A DNA stretch of 64,000 nt from NCBI GenBank assembly GCA_004213995.1, contig SGZJ01000003.1, positions 1 through 64,000 of the forward strand, read 5' to 3'. Source of the DNA: Flavobacteriales bacterium (lineage in GTDB: Bacteria > Bacteroidota > Bacteroidia > Flavobacteriales > Flavobacteriaceae). Positions within the stretch are counted from its first letter, which is position 1. Each line of letters opens with the position of its first letter. Of the stretch, positions 1-11,700 are shown one piece after another. The position numbers and the translations under genes were made by a program. The notes under the pieces were generated by a model. It did not search any database. It saw only the letters and a list, made by a program, of their open reading frames with translations, and was not told where the DNA came from.

Positions 1-663
1 TAAAAATTAATATTCCAATTATATGAGCCCACCAACAAGCTCTTTCAATTAAATGTAAAGATTCATTTGAGAAGCCACTAAAAAACCCAGCAACATAACC
101 ACTAATTAAATTACCTGAATTCATTTCTTGAAATTTCAAATCAGTAGCATTCATTGTAATAAAAAGAACCATTAAAACAACTTCGAAATATAATATAATA
201 TTAGCATCGTTTTTAGGCCAACCATTCATGTTGTCACCAAAAAATCTTTTTATTTTAATTACATTCCTTCTAGTCCAAAAAATAAAAACAGCTAAAAGAA
301 CCGAAACAGCCAAGAATTCAAATGTTCCTATCAAATACCCATAAACAGCACCCAAATAGGTTGAAAAAAGCCTATGAGTGCCTAAAATGCCATCTAAAAC
401 AATTTCTAATAGCTCAATATTTATTATTATAAAACCAATGTAAACAACAACATGTAAAAAACCCGAGATGGGACGTTTAATTAGCTTACCTTGACCCAAA
501 GCTATTTTAGCCATATTTGTAAATCTCTGTATCTTATTGTCTGAAACGTCAATTTGTTTACCTAAGTTAATATTTCTGTAAAGACGATATAAATTTCTAC
601 AAAAGAAGAATAAACCCAAAAACAATACTAAAACAAAAATAATATTAGGTAAATATTCAAACA
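1..663 (-). CDS. (Fe-S)-binding protein / nitrate-reductase-gamma-like membrane N-terminal part, partial (runs off the window start)
   Basis: Minus-strand open frame from ATG at 663 to the window edge: MFEYLPNIIFVLVLFLGLFFFCRNLYRLYRNINLGKQIDVSDNK...; multiple TM segments; located beside MCE and amidase genes as is common in Flavobacteriia. Absent from the supplied ORF track because it has no stop in the window. Confidence 0.75.
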
Positions 664-673
664 TAGATAGTTG

Positions 674-1603
674 TTAGTTTTTGCTTGTATTTTTTCCAAA
701 TATGGAAAAATGAACATACCTGCTAGGATTAGCTTTTACATCATTTATTAATGCTTCTAATTCAGCTGTTGCTTTTTCTAAGTTGTTAAATATGGCATCA
801 TTATCTAATAGTTTAGATACACTGCCATTACCGCTATTTATCTTAGTTAGTACTAAATTAAAATTGGAAACAGTTGAGTTAAGCTCTAAAATCAAATCAC
901 TAAGGTTTGCATCTGAAACACTTTCAGTTATTTCATTAAAATTTTCAGCAGATGATTCAATATTTTTCAATGAATTTTCAATTGAATTAGTATTATTTAA
1001 AATTATTGAATTTAAATTGCCAGTTGTCTCATACAAAGATTCTGAAATGCTCTTAAAATTAACAATACTTTGTTGTAGTGAAGTTTTAGTATCGTCACTT
1101 AATAATTCATTAACATTAAGCATTACTTTATCTGCATTTTGAATAGCGCTTTCAAGTTTATCTTGTAAAGGAGTAAGTTTTTGGTTTACAAGCTCCGTCA
1201 AACCTGGTTTTATTGTTCCAAGTAAGTAATCTCCACTTACTGCAATGGAACTATCCTCATAATTAGGAATAATTGCAATAGCCTTTCCTCCAATTAATCC
1301 GGTTTCATACAATTCCGCTTTACTTGACTTAGAAAACTCTACTTCATTGTCAATCATAAGTTTAATTTCTAACTTATTAGTACCATCATCACTGAAATTA
1401 ATCTTTTGAACATTACCAATTTTATAGCCATTAATGGTTACTGGATTTGAAGGCACTAAACCTTCAACATTATCATAAACAACTAAAAAATATCTAGATT
1501 TATCTAAAATATTTATTCCCTTTAAGTAATTAAATGAAAAAATAGTCATAACTAATCCAGTCATAACTAAAACTCCAGTTCTTATTTCTTTTGTTATTTT
1601 CAA
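674..1603 (-). CDS. MlaD/MCE family protein
   Basis: N-terminal TM followed by an MCE domain (YFLVVYDNVEGLVPSNPVTINGYKIGNVQKI) and a C-terminal helical region. Confidence 0.88.
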   Translation of the reverse strand: MKITKEIRTGVLVMTGLVMTIFSFNYLKGINILDKSRYFLVVYDNVEGLVPSNPVTINGYKIGNVQKINFSDDGTNKLEIKLMIDNEVEFSKSSKAELYETGLIGGKAIAIIPNYEDSSIAVSGDYLLGTIKPGLTELVNQKLTPLQDKLESAIQNADKVMLNVNELLSDDTKTSLQQSIVNFKSISESLYETTGNLNSIILNNTNSIENSLKNIESSAENFNEITESVSDANLSDLILELNSTVSNFNLVLTKINSGNGSVSKLLDNDAIFNNLEKATAELEALINDVKANPSRYVHFSIFGKNTSKN

Positions 1604-1665
1604 CTTTATTATTTTGATATTTAAATTTATGAATAATCCATTAATTATTTTTATAAATTATGTAA

Positions 1666-2736
1666 TTAATCTAAACTGATTTGTATTCCATTTTCAAATC
1701 CAACAATAAATGCGTTTTTAAAACCTTTAGATTTAGCTAGCTTTAGTTTATTATTAATAAAATCCATACTAGATGATGTACTGTAATAATATTTATATAA
1801 TCTACCAGACTTTAATCTTGAAATATCTCTCAGGCCTTTAAAATTATATGATTTTAATTCAATCTTTCTTTTGCTGGCTGCTATTTGAACTTTATATGTA
1901 ATATTTGAGTTAGCATATTCAAGATTAGAGATAATATTATCTGAAATATACGCTTCTTTATACTCAACAATTGCATCATATATGTTTTTTGCAATATCCT
2001 TTTGTGCTTTATTGGTATTTAAATAAGCACCTTCTTTAGGGTTACTGATAAAACCTGCTTCGATCAATACACTTGGCATATAAGTATTATGAAGTACCCA
2101 AAAACCGGATTGTTTAACTCCACGGTTCTTTAAGTTTAAATTGTTTTTAAAGTTATTTTGAATACTGTTAGCTAATAAAATACTTTGATCTAAATAATCT
2201 TCTTGCATTAGAGTAAGACCAATTAAATTCTCAGGTGAATTGGGATTAAAATTATCATATTCAATTTCAAAATCTTCTTCTAAAAAAATAACTTCATTTT
2301 CCTGTTTAGCAATATTGAAATTTCTTTCATTAGCATGCATACCTAAAACAAAAGTTTCTGATCCGTTTACCTTTGTGTCATGAAATGAATTACAATGAAT
2401 TGAAATAAATAAATCTGCATCAGCATTATTAGCAATCGCTGCTCTTTCTCTTAGTTTTAAAAACACGTCATTTTTTCTTGTGTATATAACTTCATTAGAA
2501 TCATCTTTTTCAAGTAACCCTCCTAAGTTTAATGCTATTTTTAAAACTATTTCTTTTTCTGTAAAACCAAATTCTGTTGGTTTTCCAGGATCTTTACCAC
2601 CATGGCCAGCATCAATAACAATTTTAAACTTTTCTTGAGAATAAAAATTATCTACATTAAAAATTAGAAAAAAAGAGAATAAATATATTGTTAAAATAGG
2701 GTTAAAAACAACACTATTTCTGTAGGAGTAAAACAT
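1666..2736 (-). CDS. N-acetylmuramoyl-L-alanine amidase (Amidase_3)
   Basis: IVIDAGHGGKDPG, FISIHCNSF, VLIEAGFISNPKE motifs; signal sequence. Confidence 0.92.
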   Translation of the reverse strand: MFYSYRNSVVFNPILTIYLFSFFLIFNVDNFYSQEKFKIVIDAGHGGKDPGKPTEFGFTEKEIVLKIALNLGGLLEKDDSNEVIYTRKNDVFLKLRERAAIANNADADLFISIHCNSFHDTKVNGSETFVLGMHANERNFNIAKQENEVIFLEEDFEIEYDNFNPNSPENLIGLTLMQEDYLDQSILLANSIQNNFKNNLNLKNRGVKQSGFWVLHNTYMPSVLIEAGFISNPKEGAYLNTNKAQKDIAKNIYDAIVEYKEAYISDNIISNLEYANSNITYKVQIAASKRKIELKSYNFKGLRDISRLKSGRLYKYYYSTSSSMDFINNKLKLAKSKGFKNAFIVGFENGIQISLD

Positions 2737-2825
2737 ATTTTATATATTAATTTTGAGAAAAATATACGTAACTTTATAAAATCTATTTATAGATAATAAT
2801 ACGTACCAAAAATACATTATAAACA

Positions 2826-5459
2826 TTGCAAAAATACATCCTTAATATAATTTTGGCATTAAGTTATACAATGTTTATAAACACAACTTGTATGGGGCAA
2901 GTATTAGACTCCTTAACTTCAAGCAAAATCGTCGTAAAAGACAGTACTATTACTGATAGCACCAAAGTTAAAAAAAACTTTTTTAACAGTGGAGCTACTT
3001 ATAATGCGATGGATACTGTCTCGATTAATCCGAAGTTAAAAAAAATAACACTTTACAATAATGCAAAATTAACATATGGAGATATGGAAATTACATCTGG
3101 AAAAATTGTTATTGACTATGAGAAAAATGAAATCTATGCAGGTAGGATTAAAGATACCAGTGGAGTATTATCTCAATCTCCTGTATTTAAAGAAGGTAAT
3201 GATATAATTGAACCTGATTCAATTAGATTTAACTTAGATACAAAAAAAGCATTAATTTTTAATTCTAAAACAGAGCAATCTGGAATGAATATTATTTCTG
3301 AAAAAACAAAAAAAGAAAATGATTCAGTATATTTTATGGATAGAGCTAAGTTTACCACTTCGGTTAATGTAGATAATCCTGAATATTATTTTTTATTAAG
3401 AAATGCGAAAGTTGTTCCAGGAAAAAAAATTATTACTGGATTAACAAACATGTTCATTGCTGATGTTCCTACACCCATCGGATTACCTTTTGGATACTTC
3501 CCACTAACGAAAAAAAGAACCTCAGGTGTTATATTTCCCTCTTTTGGTGAGCAAAATGATCGTGGTTATTTTTTACAAAATGGTGGCTATTACCTTGCAA
3601 TTAGTGATCATGTTGATTTGGCTTTATTAGGTGATTATTATACTAATGGTAGTTATGGATTTAGATTAGAAAACAATTACGCATATAGATATAAATTTAG
3701 AGGTAACTTAAGTTTTAGGTATGAAAATTTAATTAAAAGTGAAAGAGGTTTTCCTGACTATTCAAAAAGTTCAATATATAATTTAAGATGGTCACACAAT
3801 CAAGATGGAAAAGCAAATCCAAATTCTCGCTTTTCAGCTTCTGTCAACTTAGGTAGTAGTAAATATTTTCAACAATCTATTAATCAATTAAATGCATCAA
3901 GTTTTTTAAATAACACCTTATCTTCATCTGTCTCTTATTCCAAAACGTTTGTTGGTGAGCCACAAGTTAATATGAGTTTGACCGCAACTCACTCCCAAAA
4001 CACCAACACTCAAACAATCAATATGACACTACCAACATTTCAAGGAAGTGTTAGTCGAGTTTTCCCTTTTGCACCTAAAAATGGTACAAAGAAAGGAATA
4101 ATTCAAAATATAAATTTACAATATAACGTTCGTGGGGAAAATAGAATACAAACTACAGACTCTCTATTTTTTAAAAGTGAAATGTTTGAATCTGCAAAGT
4201 CTGGATTTCAGCACTCCATCCCTCTTAGCACCAATTTTAAATTATTTAAATACTTAAGTTTTTCCACTAGTGCTAATTATAAAGAAAACTGGACTTTTAA
4301 TACAATTTCTAAATCATTTGACAATGAAACTAGTGAAGTTTTAACTGAAGAAATTAAAGGTTTTGACTCATTTAGAACTTATAATTTTTCATCTAGTTTA
4401 GGTACAACTGTTTATGGAATGTATGATTTTGGGAAAGAAAAGAAACTTCAAGCGATAAGGCATGTTATGAGGCCATCTATTAGCTATAGTATTAATCCAG
4501 CTTTCAATGATTATTACGAAACTTATGAAGTAGTTGATGCAGATGGATTAACTTCTACAGAACTAGAATATACTAGGTTCGAAGGTTCTATATTTGGTTC
4601 ACCAAACAATAATTTTTCAAGTTCAATAGGATTGTCTGTAAGTAATAATGTTGAAGCCAAAGTAACAGATAGTGATAGTACAAATACCGAAGCTAAAAAA
4701 GTAGTGATTTTAAATAACTTAAATTTCTCAACTTCATATAACATGGCTAGTGATTCATTAAATTGGAGCCCTGTACGTTTATCTGGTGGAACACAATTAT
4801 TTGATAATAAAATGTCTGTAAATTTTGGAGCAACACTAGACCCATATGCTTTAGATGAAAACAACAACAAAATAAATGAATTTAATATTAACTCCGGCGG
4901 TAATTTATTTAGATTAACAAGTGCGAATTTAACTTTCAATTACTCTCTTTCAAACAAAGGAGATAAAAGTGAATCAAAAGCTAAAAGCAGATCTGTTAAT
5001 GAATCTTTAAGAAGTGGAGGAAGAGATGATGATTTATTTGGACAATCTATGGATTATGCTGACAGTTCATTTTTAGATGATGAAGATGAAGAAGAGGAGG
5101 AAATTCCAAGTGAATTGTTTAATTATACAATCCCTTGGAGTCTAAGAGTTGCATATGCAGTAAATTATAATAATAGTAGAAATCAAAAAGAAATATCATC
5201 ACATTCTATAATGTTTTCAGGTGATTTAGATATATCACCAAAATGGAGCGTCGGTGCATCATCTGGTTATGATTTAAAAAATAACGGTATTACTTACACA
5301 CAATTGCGTTTTGAAAGAGATTTACTAAGCTGGAGAATGAATTTTAGCTGGATTCCTTTTAGTTCTAATTCACAATGGAACTTTTTTATAGGAATTAAAT
5401 CTGGTATGCTTAGTGATATAAAGTATGATAAACGTCGTCAAAGAGATAAACAACTTTAA
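2826..5459 (+). CDS. lptD: LPS-assembly protein LptD-like (OstA family) outer-membrane protein
   Basis: OstA-like N-terminus and LptD-type motif (PTPIGLPFGYFPLTKKRTSGVIFPSFGEQNDRGYFLQNGGYYLAISDHVDL); large beta-barrel; TTG start in the track. Confidence 0.85.
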   Translation: MQKYILNIILALSYTMFINTTCMGQVLDSLTSSKIVVKDSTITDSTKVKKNFFNSGATYNAMDTVSINPKLKKITLYNNAKLTYGDMEITSGKIVIDYEKNEIYAGRIKDTSGVLSQSPVFKEGNDIIEPDSIRFNLDTKKALIFNSKTEQSGMNIISEKTKKENDSVYFMDRAKFTTSVNVDNPEYYFLLRNAKVVPGKKIITGLTNMFIADVPTPIGLPFGYFPLTKKRTSGVIFPSFGEQNDRGYFLQNGGYYLAISDHVDLALLGDYYTNGSYGFRLENNYAYRYKFRGNLSFRYENLIKSERGFPDYSKSSIYNLRWSHNQDGKANPNSRFSASVNLGSSKYFQQSINQLNASSFLNNTLSSSVSYSKTFVGEPQVNMSLTATHSQNTNTQTINMTLPTFQGSVSRVFPFAPKNGTKKGIIQNINLQYNVRGENRIQTTDSLFFKSEMFESAKSGFQHSIPLSTNFKLFKYLSFSTSANYKENWTFNTISKSFDNETSEVLTEEIKGFDSFRTYNFSSSLGTTVYGMYDFGKEKKLQAIRHVMRPSISYSINPAFNDYYETYEVVDADGLTSTELEYTRFEGSIFGSPNNNFSSSIGLSVSNNVEAKVTDSDSTNTEAKKVVILNNLNFSTSYNMASDSLNWSPVRLSGGTQLFDNKMSVNFGATLDPYALDENNNKINEFNINSGGNLFRLTSANLTFNYSLSNKGDKSESKAKSRSVNESLRSGGRDDDLFGQSMDYADSSFLDDEDEEEEEIPSELFNYTIPWSLRVAYAVNYNNSRNQKEISSHSIMFSGDLDISPKWSVGASSGYDLKNNGITYTQLRFERDLLSWRMNFSWIPFSSNSQWNFFIGIKSGMLSDIKYDKRRQRDKQL

Positions 5460-5470
5460 ATTTTAATAAT

Positions 5471-5851
5471 ATGAAGAAAATTTATAATACATCAAATGCA
5501 CCTTCACCACTTGGTCCATACAATCAAGCTGTTATGGCTGGCAATATGTTCTTTACTTCTGGACAAATTGCAATAAATAGCAAATCAGGTGAATTAGTTA
5601 TAAATAACGTAAAGGATGAGACCAAGCAAGTGATGGAAAATCTAAAGGCAGTTTTAAATACAGCAAATCTTGATTTTACAAATGTTGTAAAGACATCAAT
5701 ATTTATTACCTCTATGAATGATTTTAATGATATAAACGATGTGTATGGCTCATACTTTGAAAAAGGTCAAGAACCAGCAAGAGAAACAGTTGAAGTGGCT
5801 AAACTTCCAGCGGGAGTTAATGTAGAAATTTCAATGATAGCTATTAACTAG
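5471..5851 (+). CDS. RidA family protein
   Basis: APSPLGPYNQAVMAGNMFFTSGQIA ... PARETVEVAKLPAGVNVEISMIA. Confidence 0.95.
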   Translation: MKKIYNTSNAPSPLGPYNQAVMAGNMFFTSGQIAINSKSGELVINNVKDETKQVMENLKAVLNTANLDFTNVVKTSIFITSMNDFNDINDVYGSYFEKGQEPARETVEVAKLPAGVNVEISMIAIN

Positions 5852-6702
5852 CTTAGCAAACCAATATGATATTTTAGTAAGCCATCTATGGGTCTTCTAA
5901 TAATATTTCCAGCCTTCAACCCATGATCATTTAAACATTCAATTAATTCTTCTTTGAGGTAATGTGCAATTGAGCCTGTGAAATGAATAGGAATTTCCTT
6001 AGCATTTGTAAACTGTAAAATTTGTCTGGTGATAAAAATATCCATCCCTCTTCTAATAAGCTCTTGAGCATACTTACTGTCCTTGTTTTCAATAAGAAAT
6101 CTTGCAAACTTTGCTAAGTAAGTATTTGGATTAGGTTTCTTATACAAATGATTCTTAATAGTTTCTGCATCTAATTCAAAATTCTCATTAAATTTTTCAG
6201 CAATAGCTTTAGGAATTCTATTAAAATAATAGTCTCTTAAAAGTTGTCTACCAAAATAGTTACCACTAGCATCATCCATAAGTATATAACCTAACGAAGT
6301 GATTTTTTGAATAACATTTTCACCATCGAAATAACTACAGTTAGATCCAGTTCCTAGTATACAAACAATGGATTTTTTATTTATATCCGCTGTTGCATAA
6401 ATTGCAGCAAAAGTATCCTCTTTAACTATTACTTCAGCAGTTTTAAAGATATTTAGAAAAACTCCTTTTATCATAACTCTTGGTGGCTCAGTACCACACC
6501 CAGCTCCGTAAAAATATAATTTAGTAACAGATTTTCTATTTTGATATAAGTCAAAATTATTTACAATTCTTTCTTCTATTATATAATCTGTTAGGACTTG
6601 AGGATTTAGTCCGAGAGTTTGGGTTTGAAATAGAATCTCACCTTTATTATTTATGGCAATCCAATCTGTTTTGGTAGAGCCACTATCTACTATAAGTATC
6701 AT
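5848..6702 (-). CDS. BadF/BadG/BcrA/BcrD-type ATPase, N-acetylglucosamine kinase-like
   Basis: ASKHA kinase N-terminus MILIVDSGSTKTDWIAI; CILGTGSNC; FTGSIAHYL. Confidence 0.85.
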   Translation of the reverse strand: MILIVDSGSTKTDWIAINNKGEILFQTQTLGLNPQVLTDYIIEERIVNNFDLYQNRKSVTKLYFYGAGCGTEPPRVMIKGVFLNIFKTAEVIVKEDTFAAIYATADINKKSIVCILGTGSNCSYFDGENVIQKITSLGYILMDDASGNYFGRQLLRDYYFNRIPKAIAEKFNENFELDAETIKNHLYKKPNPNTYLAKFARFLIENKDSKYAQELIRRGMDIFITRQILQFTNAKEIPIHFTGSIAHYLKEELIECLNDHGLKAGNIIRRPIDGLLKYHIGLLS

Positions 6703-6713
6703 AATATTATGAT

Positions 6714-7712
<999 letters not shown>

Positions 7713-7726
7713 TTATTATTTTAATT

Positions 7727-8701
7727 TTAGATTGACATAATGTCTGAAACTCTTAGGAGTTCCTTGTTAATATTTGTTTTACCTTTTATGGCTTTTTCAA
7801 GAGGAGTTAATTCTATTATACCGTCTTTTAAACCAACCATCAAATTTGTTTTGTTTTCTAATAAAAAATCAACTGCTTTTACACCCATTCTACTTGCCAA
7901 AACTCTATCAAAACATGATGGAGAGCCTCCCCTTTGCAAATGTCCTAAAACAGATACTCTAGCATCATAACCATCAAGATTCTTATCAACATAATCTTTA
8001 AGTTCAAAAACATTTTTACCAGTTTTATCTCCTTCGGCTACAATGACTATACTAGATGATTTACCAGTTGCTTTACTTCTTTTTAGAGATTCTACTAATC
8101 GATCTAAGCCTAGGTTTTCTTCAGGAATTAATATTTCTTCAGCTCCAGCACCAACGCCAGTATTTAAAGCAATATGACCAGCATCCTTACCCATTACTTC
8201 AATAAAAAATAGTCTATTGTGTGAGCTTGCAGTATCTCTAATTTTATCAATAACATCCACAACAGTATTTAAGGCTGAGTCATATCCAATTGTATGCGAC
8301 GTGCCGAATATATCGTTGTCTATAGTTGCGGGTATTCCAATGATAGGAAGTTTAAATTCTTTGTGAAAAATTAAGCCACCTGTAAATGAACCATCTCCGC
8401 CAATAATTATTAAAGCATCAATATTATTTTTCTTTAAGTTATTGTAAGCTTTTTTACGACCTTCAATGGTTCTAAATTCAGAAGATCTGGCAGTTTTTAA
8501 TATAGTACCTCCTTTATTAATAATACCTTTAACACTCCTGGCATTCATTTCAACAAAATCTCCATTGATTAAACCATCAAAACCTTTAGAAACTCCAACT
8601 GGAATTAGATCGTTGTATACACAAGCTCTAGTTACAGCACGTATTGCAGCATTCATGCCTGGGGCATCACCACCAGAGGTTAAAAAAGCTATTTTTTTCA
8701 T
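7727..8701 (-). CDS. pfkA: ATP-dependent 6-phosphofructokinase
   Basis: LTSGGDAPGMNAAIRAV, GGDGSFTGG, PATIDNDIFGTSHTIGYDSA. Confidence 0.97.
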   Translation of the reverse strand: MKKIAFLTSGGDAPGMNAAIRAVTRACVYNDLIPVGVSKGFDGLINGDFVEMNARSVKGIINKGGTILKTARSSEFRTIEGRKKAYNNLKKNNIDALIIIGGDGSFTGGLIFHKEFKLPIIGIPATIDNDIFGTSHTIGYDSALNTVVDVIDKIRDTASSHNRLFFIEVMGKDAGHIALNTGVGAGAEEILIPEENLGLDRLVESLKRSKATGKSSSIVIVAEGDKTGKNVFELKDYVDKNLDGYDARVSVLGHLQRGGSPSCFDRVLASRMGVKAVDFLLENKTNLMVGLKDGIIELTPLEKAIKGKTNINKELLRVSDIMSI

Positions 8702-8778
8702 TTTTTAAATTAAGTTGATAAAATTACATAAAAGTATTCATTTATTAGAGTAATTATAAAGTAAATTACTACAACGAT

Positions 8779-11700
8779 TTAGTTAGGGTTAGTAAGTAGT
8801 TTATTTACTAATTTTTTAAAACTATTAAACTCAACTTTATAAGATAGACCTATGCCTTGAGTATAACCAATTTGTTCACCCAAATATCTTATAGTATTTT
8901 CTCTATTAAATATTTTCATGGTTAAGGTCCTATCCTGGTTTAGTTTTAGTTCTATCTCAAAATCACCCGCTACAACAGACTCGGTAACCCCACCAATTGG
9001 GACTCCAAGTTTACCGTTAATTAAAATATCATCACTTAACTTTGTGGTCATCGTTACTCCAAGTTCGTCGTTAGTTTCAAATTCAGGATTGTTCTCTCCA
9101 AGTTGATAATTTAAACCAAACTTTAACTTATCATTCTCATCAAAAAGTATATTATTAATAATTGACGCAGCACTCTCTGCTAAATTTCCAAATAAAGCTT
9201 GTTCGTTAAAATTTATATCATTCTGAAATGAACCAGTAGCAAGTAAAGAAATGGCTTGCAACTGAATACTTTCTTTATCATTTAATCTATATTGTAATTC
9301 ATTATTAATTGACGAATCTACATTAGGAAACTCCAATTCAAATTCTGGTGAAGGATTCAATAATTCACCAAACAAATTCACATTAACGTTTACAGGAACA
9401 CTTAAATTAACAGGGCTATCCAAAAGAATAGATGGATTTGCCTGAATGTTTGTGTAAGAAGTATTTAGATTAATTAAAGCTTTTTTAGGATCACCTGTCC
9501 AGGACAACGTACCTCCCTTTTTTAATTCGAATTCTTTTTTTAAAATTCCTGCATAAACGAAATTATATTTACCACTATCCACATTGAAATCACCATACAT
9601 ATTAAATTTTCCTTTATTGTTGATATTCATTATGAGGTTTCCGTTACCATATCCATTTATTGTGCTTCCAGATGATTGATCAATTAATATTTCAATTTCA
9701 GCATTATCATTTATGTCTAAATCAAAATCTAACTCAATTCCATTTAAATTTTTAAAATTTGTAGGATTAGATGTTTTATTAGAATTTTCATTAGCGAATT
9801 TTATATATGAAATGTTTTCATTGAAATCTTTAGAGTCATTTAATGGGATATTGAAAACAGTACCTTTTTCACTGGAAACATTAGCTTCAAACAATAAAGC
9901 TTCTCCCGGGCCTGTGATTGAGATATCTCCAGAGACAAATGCAGTTCCATAATAAACAGGGTTATCAACATCTTTTGTATCTAAAACTAATACCCTATTG
10001 CTGTCAATATTTAAATCTAGCATCCAATTTTTAAAATTAGTATGACTGATAGAGCCATTTAAAACTCCCTTACTATCAAACTTAGTATCTTTAAAAGGTA
10101 TATTGTTAAAATTAAATTGATTATTGGTTAAACTAACTTTAGAATTGTTGTCAAATGCGTAATCAACATCTGTATAAGGAACATATAAACCTGAATCTTT
10201 TAAATATAGCTCACCTAAGAAATCAGGATTGTTTAAAATGTCTTTCATCTCTATTAAACCACTTATTTCACCTCTAATGTTATTTATATTATTTTTTCCA
10301 ATTATGTTTAATGAATTTATTGGAAAACTATTAAATTTAGCAATCAAATCTAGTTTTGACTCTGTATCATCATATGTAAAACTTCCAAATGTATTTAACT
10401 GTAATTTTGAGTTATTTTTTAAAAATGACTTAAACTTGAATTCTTTTTGATTATAAATATGATTAATATTTAAATCCAAGTTTCCAAGATTATACTTATC
10501 CAAAGCAAGGTTATTAAAATATAATGTAGATTCATTGTTAGAGGTATTATTGTAAATAAAATCTCCATCCAATTTTCCACTAAAATTATAATTGTTCAAA
10601 GGAAGACTCTCTATTGCAACATTGTCAAAAAGTAATTTTAAATAACTTAGGTGGTTGAAATTATAATTTAGTGATATATCAATTTTTTCATTCTCATTTG
10701 AAAAACTAAGTTTATCAATATTTAGCATCTTATTTTTGATATCATAATTTGCTAAAGAGTCAAGATTAATACTCCAAGAATTATCATTATAAATTAACTC
10801 AGAATTATTTAAGTCAAAATTTAATATATCATTTTTAACAAAGTAAATTATATCTGTATGAAATATGTCATTTCCCTTTGTTGAAAATTGCATCATCACA
10901 TTACTAAAATCATCAATAGAAGATTTATTTAATTCTATTTGTTGAAGATTATTATCTGCGATAAATACATTACTGGCTTTTAAAATAAAATTATTAGATT
11001 TTAAAGAATTATCAACAAAGAGGTAAACACTATCCGCTTCATATTCATTAAATTTAATTTTTGATGATAAGATATCTAATTTAAAATTATCATCAATTGT
11101 TCCTGAAATTTTAGTGTTTTTTCCAAAGTTTAAATCTGAATATATAATACTTATTAAATCATCATCAATATCAAAATTAAACACAGTTTTGCTGTTAGAT
11201 TTTAAACTGCTTAAATTAGTTTCATTATAAAGATTGGATAAGATAGATTTTTTGAGTCTATTTTCAAGATTATATATATCCCCTTTAATAAATCCATTAA
11301 TGGACTCAGAGTTGATATTGATTATTCTTTCATCATTTTCAAATATGCTAGAAATCTTAAGATTATTAAAGAAATAACTATTACCACTTTTATTAAAATA
11401 AGAATCTGAAAACACAATATTTCCTTTTAGATTTTCAACACTAGTTCCTTCCAAATTAATAATTAAAGCTCCTTTGAAATTATTAATATCATCAATCTGA
11501 TAATTATCAATATCAACAGAAAAATTTAATTTTTTTAAAGATTCAGAATAATCTACAAGACCATTAAAGTCAAAAATTAAATCTTTATTCTTTGAATAAA
11601 TATTTCCAGTAAAAACATCATTGTTTGTTCTCCCGTTAATTAAAATGTTTTTAAACAGCTTGTCGCCAATAGACAACTCATTAAAAACACCGTTTAAGGA

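Noticed and set aside
783-1142. 119-aa ORF antisense to the MCE gene
   Set aside because: Fully inside a convincing CDS on the other strand; low-complexity composition. Other antisense ORFs in the track (such as 4523-4939, 13543-13920, 33706-34113, 41730-41930, 62870-63184) were rejected for the same reason.
7740-7970. Overlapping plus-strand ORFs inside pfkA (7740-7970, 7774-7962, 8466-8708)
   Set aside because: Antisense to a highly conserved gene; no independent support.
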